Of a DNA stretch of 64,000 nucleotides, positions 59,668-64,000 are shown piece by piece. Source of the stretch: Micromonospora sp. WMMD1102 (GTDB lineage: Bacteria; Actinomycetota; Actinomycetes; Mycobacteriales; Micromonosporaceae). A program made the translations under genes and the position numbers. Under the pieces are notes generated by a model. That model did not search any database. It was given only the letters and a program-made list of their open reading frames with translations, and had not been told where the DNA came from. The number at the start of each line of letters is the position of its first letter. The first letter of the stretch is position 1. The stretch spans positions 6,699,001 through 6,763,000 of the forward strand of contig NZ_JARUBN010000001.1 of NCBI RefSeq assembly GCF_029626265.1, written 5' to 3'.

Positions 59668-59695
59668 CCCTATGCATTGGGAGAGGACGACCCGC

Positions 59696-62536
59696 ATGTT
59701 GCGCGCCGTCGCCGCCATCGCCCGGACGGCGCGTGCCCTGCTCGCGTTCGCCGTGCTGGCCGGCTTCACCGCCGGGGTGCCGTGGCTCCTGATCGTCGCG
59801 GCCGGCTGGCCCCTCGACTGGATCGGCTGGCCAACCCCCAACGCGATACCGAGCCTGGCCGGCCTGTCTAGCGCGGTCACGAGTCCGTGGTCCGATGGCA
59901 TGGTTCTCGCGCTGCTGGCCACGATCGGCTGGGTGCTGTGGGCGCAGTTCCTTCGCGACACCACCATCGAGATCATCGAAGTGGCCGCCGCAGCGTCAGC
60001 TACCCGGCGCGGCCAACCTCGTCCACTGTCGAGGCGGCGCGGCCCGATCCGATGGGTCGCGGCCGTCCTCGTCGGCGCGGTCGTCGCAGCCGTGCTGTTC
60101 GACGCCGCCCGCGCCTTCACCAGCCCCGCGACTGCGAGTGCGGCTGCCGCTGACGCCGCACGCCGCCCGGCCGTGACCGTCGCCCCCGCACACCCCGCCG
60201 CCCCGCCGACCGCGCAACACAGCCCACGCCCGGCGCTCACCATCGACGTGTCCGCCACCAGCACCGCCCGCCCGCTCGCCACCCACCGAGACAACCCCGC
60301 CGTTCCCGCCTGGGCACGCGACGCCCCGGGCGGGACACACCGCGTCGTCGCCGGAGACAACCTGTGGGACCTCGCCGAGCAGTATCTCGGCGACCCGCAC
60401 CGCTGGCGGGAGATCTACAAACTCAACCGGGGACACGAACAGGCAAACGGCTACGCCCTCACCGACCCCGACGAGATCCACGTCGGCTGGGTCCTCGCTC
60501 TCCCCGCCCGCGCGGCGCCAGCGGCAGCCAAGCCATCCCACACCGAGAATTCCCCGTCCAGCGGCCCCGGAACCATCGCATCCGAGGCCACCGAGACCGC
60601 CCCGGCCGTCCCACCGCCCGCGCCACCGGCCAGTGCCACCCCAACCCCCAGCACCCCGGAACCGAGCACCCCATCATCCCCTGCCGCCGGACCGAGCACA
60701 CCCGCCGACTCGCCCGATGTCGCTACCCCCGCGCCGGGCACCGACCCCTCCGACGACCGGCCCGACAAGGAGGCCGGGATCACCCTGCCGGCGCAGGGCT
60801 GGATCAGCCTCGGCCTGGCCGCTGCCATCGCCGCCGTCGCCGGGCTGCTCCGCCTGCAACGACGCCGCCGCGCCCGACTCACCTTCCCCGCCCCGGCCAG
60901 CACCGCGCCGCAACCCGCCCCGACACCGCCATCTCTGGCCCGAGTCGACACGATCGGTAGCCGGCACCTCGGCCCCGGCACCGGCGACCACCGACCCGCG
61001 ATGCCGGCTGTGCCGGCCCCGGTCGGCCTTGACGCCGACGCCGCCGAGGTCAGCCTGTTCCACCTGCCCGGTCCCGGCGTCGCCCTACACGGCGACGGAG
61101 CCATACCGGCGGCCCGCGCCATCCTCGCCTCCGTCCTGACCACCAACGTGGCCAAGACCGCCGTCCGACGGCCGGTGGTCGTCACGACCGCCGTCCTGCT
61201 CACCCGGCTCCTGCCCGAGGACGCCCCGGCGGTGGGCCTGGACCCCGACGGCACCGCCTACGACGGGGAACGCCTCATCGTGCTCGCCGACATCGCGGCG
61301 GCGGTCACCCACGCCGAGGAGGAGATGATCGGCCGGCGCCGGCTGCTGGACACCTTCGACGCCGAGACGATCAGCGACCTCAACACCCGCACCGACCACG
61401 CCGAGACGCAACCGCCGTACGTGCTGCTCATCGAGTCCAGCCCCCGGCACGCCGCCCGCCTCCAGGCCGTCGCCACCCACCGCGCCGCCCTGGACCTGCA
61501 CCCCGTCATCCTCGGCCAGCACGACGGCATCCCCACCATCGAGATCACCGCCGACGGCACCACCACCGGCGACGACCCGCACCCGGTGACCCGGCTGTCC
61601 ACCCTCGGCGCGGACGACCTCGCCGCCATCCTGACCATGCTCACCGACACCCTGGCCCGGCCCGAGGCCGGCGCTGACGTCGACGATCCGCCGGCCGAGA
61701 TCTCACCGGCCGCGGTGACCGTCGAGGCGACCGAGCCGGTACCGGTCCAGCCCGACGACGCGGCGGCCCTGGTCCGGCTCCGGGTGCTCGGCCCGGTCAC
61801 CGTCGCCACCGACGCCGGCCCGATCGCCACCGGAATGCGCAGCGGCTCCTACACCGCGCTCGCCGTCCTCGCCGCCCACCCCGCCGGCCGCAGCCTCGAC
61901 CAGCTCGCCGCCCACCTGCACCCCGACGTCGACCCGACCGCCGCCGTCAAACGCGTACGAACGGACATCACCTCCGCCCGTCGGGTGCTCCGCGCCGCCA
62001 CCGGCCACGACGAACTCATGTTCATCGTCTACGACCCGGCCACCGGCCGATACCAGCTCGACCCGCAGACCGTCACCGTGGACCTCTGGCAGATGCTCAC
62101 CGCCATCGACCAGGCCACCAGCAGCGACGACGAGGCAATCACGCTCGCCGCGCTACGCCGGGCAACCGACCTGTACGCAGGCGACTTCGCCGAAGGCCAC
62201 GACCACACCTGGGCCACCGACTACGCCACCAGCTACCGCCACCAGATCATCACCGCCCACGCCCGCATCGCCGAGATCCTCGAACCCGACCACCCCGACC
62301 AGGCCATCGCCGCCCTCGAACACGCCGCCGACCTCGACCCGGTCAACGAGGAGCTGTACCAACGGATCATGCGCATCCACGGCCGCCAGCACCGCCCCGA
62401 CGCCGTACGGCGCAGCCTTCGCCGGCTGGAGGAACGCCTCGCCGACCTCGGCGACGCCGAACCGTCCCAGGCCACCCGCCGGCTCGCCGAACGACAGCTC
62501 CGACCCGTCGCCCCGGCCAGCCGAGGCCGGCCATGA
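59696..62536 (+). CDS. Membrane LysM protein with BTAD-type regulatory domain
   Basis: 946 residues from ATG 59696 (GAGAGGA 8 bases upstream; ATG 59672 is the alternative). Three membrane segments in the first 150 residues (LLAFAVLAGFTAGVPWLLIV and onward) precede a LysM domain (THRVVAGDNLWDLAEQYLGD, then YKLNRGHEQANGYALTDPDE), a long Pro/Ala/Thr linker and another membrane helix (WISLGLAAAIAAVAGLLRLQ). The C-terminal half has a winged-helix LRVLGPVTVATDAGPIATGM and the BTAD/TPR region LYAGDFAEGHDHTWATDYAT. It couples a cell-wall-binding part with a SARP-like DNA-binding part; likely the pilus locus regulator or assembly sensor. Confidence 0.8.
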   Translation: MLRAVAAIARTARALLAFAVLAGFTAGVPWLLIVAAGWPLDWIGWPTPNAIPSLAGLSSAVTSPWSDGMVLALLATIGWVLWAQFLRDTTIEIIEVAAAASATRRGQPRPLSRRRGPIRWVAAVLVGAVVAAVLFDAARAFTSPATASAAAADAARRPAVTVAPAHPAAPPTAQHSPRPALTIDVSATSTARPLATHRDNPAVPAWARDAPGGTHRVVAGDNLWDLAEQYLGDPHRWREIYKLNRGHEQANGYALTDPDEIHVGWVLALPARAAPAAAKPSHTENSPSSGPGTIASEATETAPAVPPPAPPASATPTPSTPEPSTPSSPAAGPSTPADSPDVATPAPGTDPSDDRPDKEAGITLPAQGWISLGLAAAIAAVAGLLRLQRRRRARLTFPAPASTAPQPAPTPPSLARVDTIGSRHLGPGTGDHRPAMPAVPAPVGLDADAAEVSLFHLPGPGVALHGDGAIPAARAILASVLTTNVAKTAVRRPVVVTTAVLLTRLLPEDAPAVGLDPDGTAYDGERLIVLADIAAAVTHAEEEMIGRRRLLDTFDAETISDLNTRTDHAETQPPYVLLIESSPRHAARLQAVATHRAALDLHPVILGQHDGIPTIEITADGTTTGDDPHPVTRLSTLGADDLAAILTMLTDTLARPEAGADVDDPPAEISPAAVTVEATEPVPVQPDDAAALVRLRVLGPVTVATDAGPIATGMRSGSYTALAVLAAHPAGRSLDQLAAHLHPDVDPTAAVKRVRTDITSARRVLRAATGHDELMFIVYDPATGRYQLDPQTVTVDLWQMLTAIDQATSSDDEAITLAALRRATDLYAGDFAEGHDHTWATDYATSYRHQIITAHARIAEILEPDHPDQAIAALEHAADLDPVNEELYQRIMRIHGRQHRPDAVRRSLRRLEERLADLGDAEPSQATRRLAERQLRPVAPASRGRP

Positions 62537-63444
62537 ACGAGAGCCGACTTCAGGGGATGCAATGGGCCGTGCGAGCGACACTGGCCCTCGGCGTAGCCGC
62601 CTCCGTCACCGCGAACATCCTGCACGCCCGAGCGAACCCGATCTCCCAGGCCATCGCGGCATGGCCACCGCTGGCATTGCTGATCACCGTCGAGCTGGTC
62701 ACCCGGGTACCCGTCCACCGCCGTTCACTCGGCGTGATCCGGATCGTCGCCGCCTCGGCCATCGCCGCCATCGCCGCCTGGATCAGCTACCACCACATGG
62801 TCGGAGTCGTCGCCCGCTACGGCGAGACCGGCACCGTGCCCTACCTCCTACCACTCTCAGTGGACGGGCTGATCATCGTCGCCTCGGTATCACTCGTGGA
62901 ACTCGCCGCCCGCCGCCGCGAAGCCGAACGCCAACCACACGCCGTGCCGGCCGACGTACCCGCCGCGCCGTCCCCGGCTGAAACCGCCGCACCGGCGCCC
63001 GTGGCACCTGCGCACAGCACCAGCGATACCGTGCCACCCGATCGGAGAGCGCTGCCCGAGCGGTCGACCGTCTACGTGGGTGCTGGCACATCCGGCCTCG
63101 ATACGGCTCTCGACACCGTCGAACGCCCCGTAGGCGAGGATGAAGCAGACCGCCGCGAGACTGGTCACGGCCTCGACGCGGAATCTCGCGATGACGACTC
63201 GTCCGACGAACCAGACGACGCCGATGTTAACCTCGCCCCGGACCTCGTACCGCTGCTACCCGCCGCCCGCGCAGCCCGCGACGAACTGACCCGCGACGGC
63301 CACACCGTCAGCCGAGACGCCCTCGCCCGCCGGCTACGCCAGAGCGGCCACTCGATCCGCAACAGCGCGGTCTCGCAACTCCTCGCCGCACTGCGCCAGG
63401 AGGCGCAATCGGTCAACGGCTCCCGCCCCGCTACATCGGCGTAA
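62533..63444 (+). CDS. DUF2637 (Spd-like) membrane protein with C-terminal HTH-like end
   Basis: 303 residues, ATGA overlap with the LysM-BTAD gene. Four membrane helices in the first 130 residues (WAVRATLALGVAASVTANIL, VIRIVAASAIAAIAAWISYH, YLLPLSVDGLIIVASVSLVE) are typical of DUF2637, found in plasmid spread (Spd) proteins of actinobacterial conjugative elements. A long acidic linker leads to a C-terminal helical domain ARDELTRDGHTVSRDALARR that looks DNA-binding. The link to conjugation is by family only. Confidence 0.75.
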   Translation: MNESRLQGMQWAVRATLALGVAASVTANILHARANPISQAIAAWPPLALLITVELVTRVPVHRRSLGVIRIVAASAIAAIAAWISYHHMVGVVARYGETGTVPYLLPLSVDGLIIVASVSLVELAARRREAERQPHAVPADVPAAPSPAETAAPAPVAPAHSTSDTVPPDRRALPERSTVYVGAGTSGLDTALDTVERPVGEDEADRRETGHGLDAESRDDDSSDEPDDADVNLAPDLVPLLPAARAARDELTRDGHTVSRDALARRLRQSGHSIRNSAVSQLLAALRQEAQSVNGSRPATSA

Positions 63445-63646
63445 GCGTGCCAACACCACCGCACCGGACAAAAACCAACGCGCGAGGAAGCCGCACGTCA
63501 GCGAGCCTGCGGCCACGGCGCGGTGAACCACACTCCGCACCGGTCCGACTAACGACAGGAAAGTGGTCGATAGCCGAGCGTCGACAAACCCGGCCGGAGG
63601 CAACAGTCTTGATGGGACGGCATCCTCGACTGTCAGGAGTTTGGCT

Positions 63647-63991
63647 ATGTCTGAAGGCTTCCCGCGTGGTGCAATGCCTGTTTGCGGCATTTTGGATGGC
63701 CTCGCCGCGCTGCTTGAGCTTGTCGCTACCGTCTACCGCGACTCGGACCACCAGGATCTTCGCAACAGGGCCGACTCTGCTTCTCTTCTTGCCGACCAGA
63801 TTAGGTCGCACCGCTCCGATCTTGTTCCGACGGCTATCAACCCCAACACCGGCGACACCACGCCAGGAGACGGATACGGGGTCATCCAAGAGTGGCGCAA
63901 CAACCTGGCCTACGCCCTGACCTACGGGCATATCGATGCCCACCACCTTCTGACGCCAGTGCCCGAGCCAGGACTTCCAGGCGAGAGGTAA
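63647..63991 (+). CDS. Hypothetical protein
   Basis: 114 residues from ATG 63647 with AGGAG 7 bases upstream. LDGLAALLELVATVYRDSDH is an amphipathic helix, and the rest (NPNTGDTTPGDGYGVIQEWR, ALTYGHIDAHHLLTPVPEPG) has no known motif or signal. It lies about 200 bases after the DUF2637 gene. Codon use looks normal for the genome. Confidence 0.6.
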   Translation: MSEGFPRGAMPVCGILDGLAALLELVATVYRDSDHQDLRNRADSASLLADQIRSHRSDLVPTAINPNTGDTTPGDGYGVIQEWRNNLAYALTYGHIDAHHLLTPVPEPGLPGER

Positions 63992-64000
63992 GACGTGCGG

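Noticed and set aside
58606..60360. 584-codon minus-strand frame
   Set aside because: Opposite three overlapping pilus genes with clear pilin motifs; Ala/Thr/Arg-rich.

Overview
The window comes from a high-GC actinobacterium. A member of the Micromonosporaceae (Micromonospora-like) fits best: GTG starts and ATGA/GTGA gene overlaps are frequent, there are many XRE/DUF397/DUF5753-type regulators, and an actinobacterial Tad pilus locus is present. No rRNA, tRNA or CRISPR array was seen.

Region 1 (1-14460) is a worn mobile-element and defence region. It starts with the 3' end of a GH5 cellulase carrying an X2-type module, then a C-terminal remnant of a membrane serine hydrolase and an IS630 element killed by an amber codon. 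Next come a DUF262/DUF1524 (GmrSD-like) putative nuclease and an IS5/IS427 element that sits inside an older, decayed transposase gene with a clean CTAG duplication. A type I restriction-modification system follows, with a fused HsdM-half-HsdS (7876-9936) and HsdR (10642-13113), then an IS701-like transposase fragment. Two diverged copies of one gene end plus its terminator hairpin (4095-4226 and 14293-14435) bracket the whole defence block in the same orientation.

Region 2 (14465-33250) is accessory. It has a ParA/MinD-like ATPase with a membrane-anchored partner, a cytochrome P450, a small secreted protein, and a four-gene module (EspR-like HTH, ImmA/IrrE peptidase, MAB_1171c-like membrane protein, FAD oxidoreductase) with TCAAC-N5-GTTGA repeats at its promoter. 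After that come a Nudix protein with a tiny lipoprotein, a frameshifted trypsin-like protease, two paralogous XRE-TPR regulators facing each other, and an XRE-DUF397 pair.

Region 3 (33247-43282) holds a Cys-rich protein, a GPP34 protein, an APC permease and two paralogous GNAT acetyltransferases. The GNATs flank a striking 494-aa protein built from six helix-turn-helix units. Also here are an SH3-like protein, a TPR regulator and several small unknown proteins.

Region 4 (43279-50340) looks like an undescribed biosynthetic locus. A NAD-dependent sugar epimerase faces a tightly overlapping six-gene operon: SPASM radical SAM, GT2, second radical SAM, membrane GT, nucleotide-kinase-like protein and a HAD protein with an altered catalytic motif. 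A small ORF is coupled to the first gene.

Region 5 (50546-63991) is a complete Tad/Flp pilus locus. It contains a prepilin peptidase, lipoprotein, secreted protein, CpaB/SAF, TadZ, TadA, TadB, TadC, Flp pilin, two TadE-like pseudopilins, a TadG-like protein, a membrane LysM-BTAD regulator and a DUF2637 (Spd-like) protein. Most genes overlap by 4 bases, and all three E+5 pilin-type proteins share the same G/xxxxE processing site.
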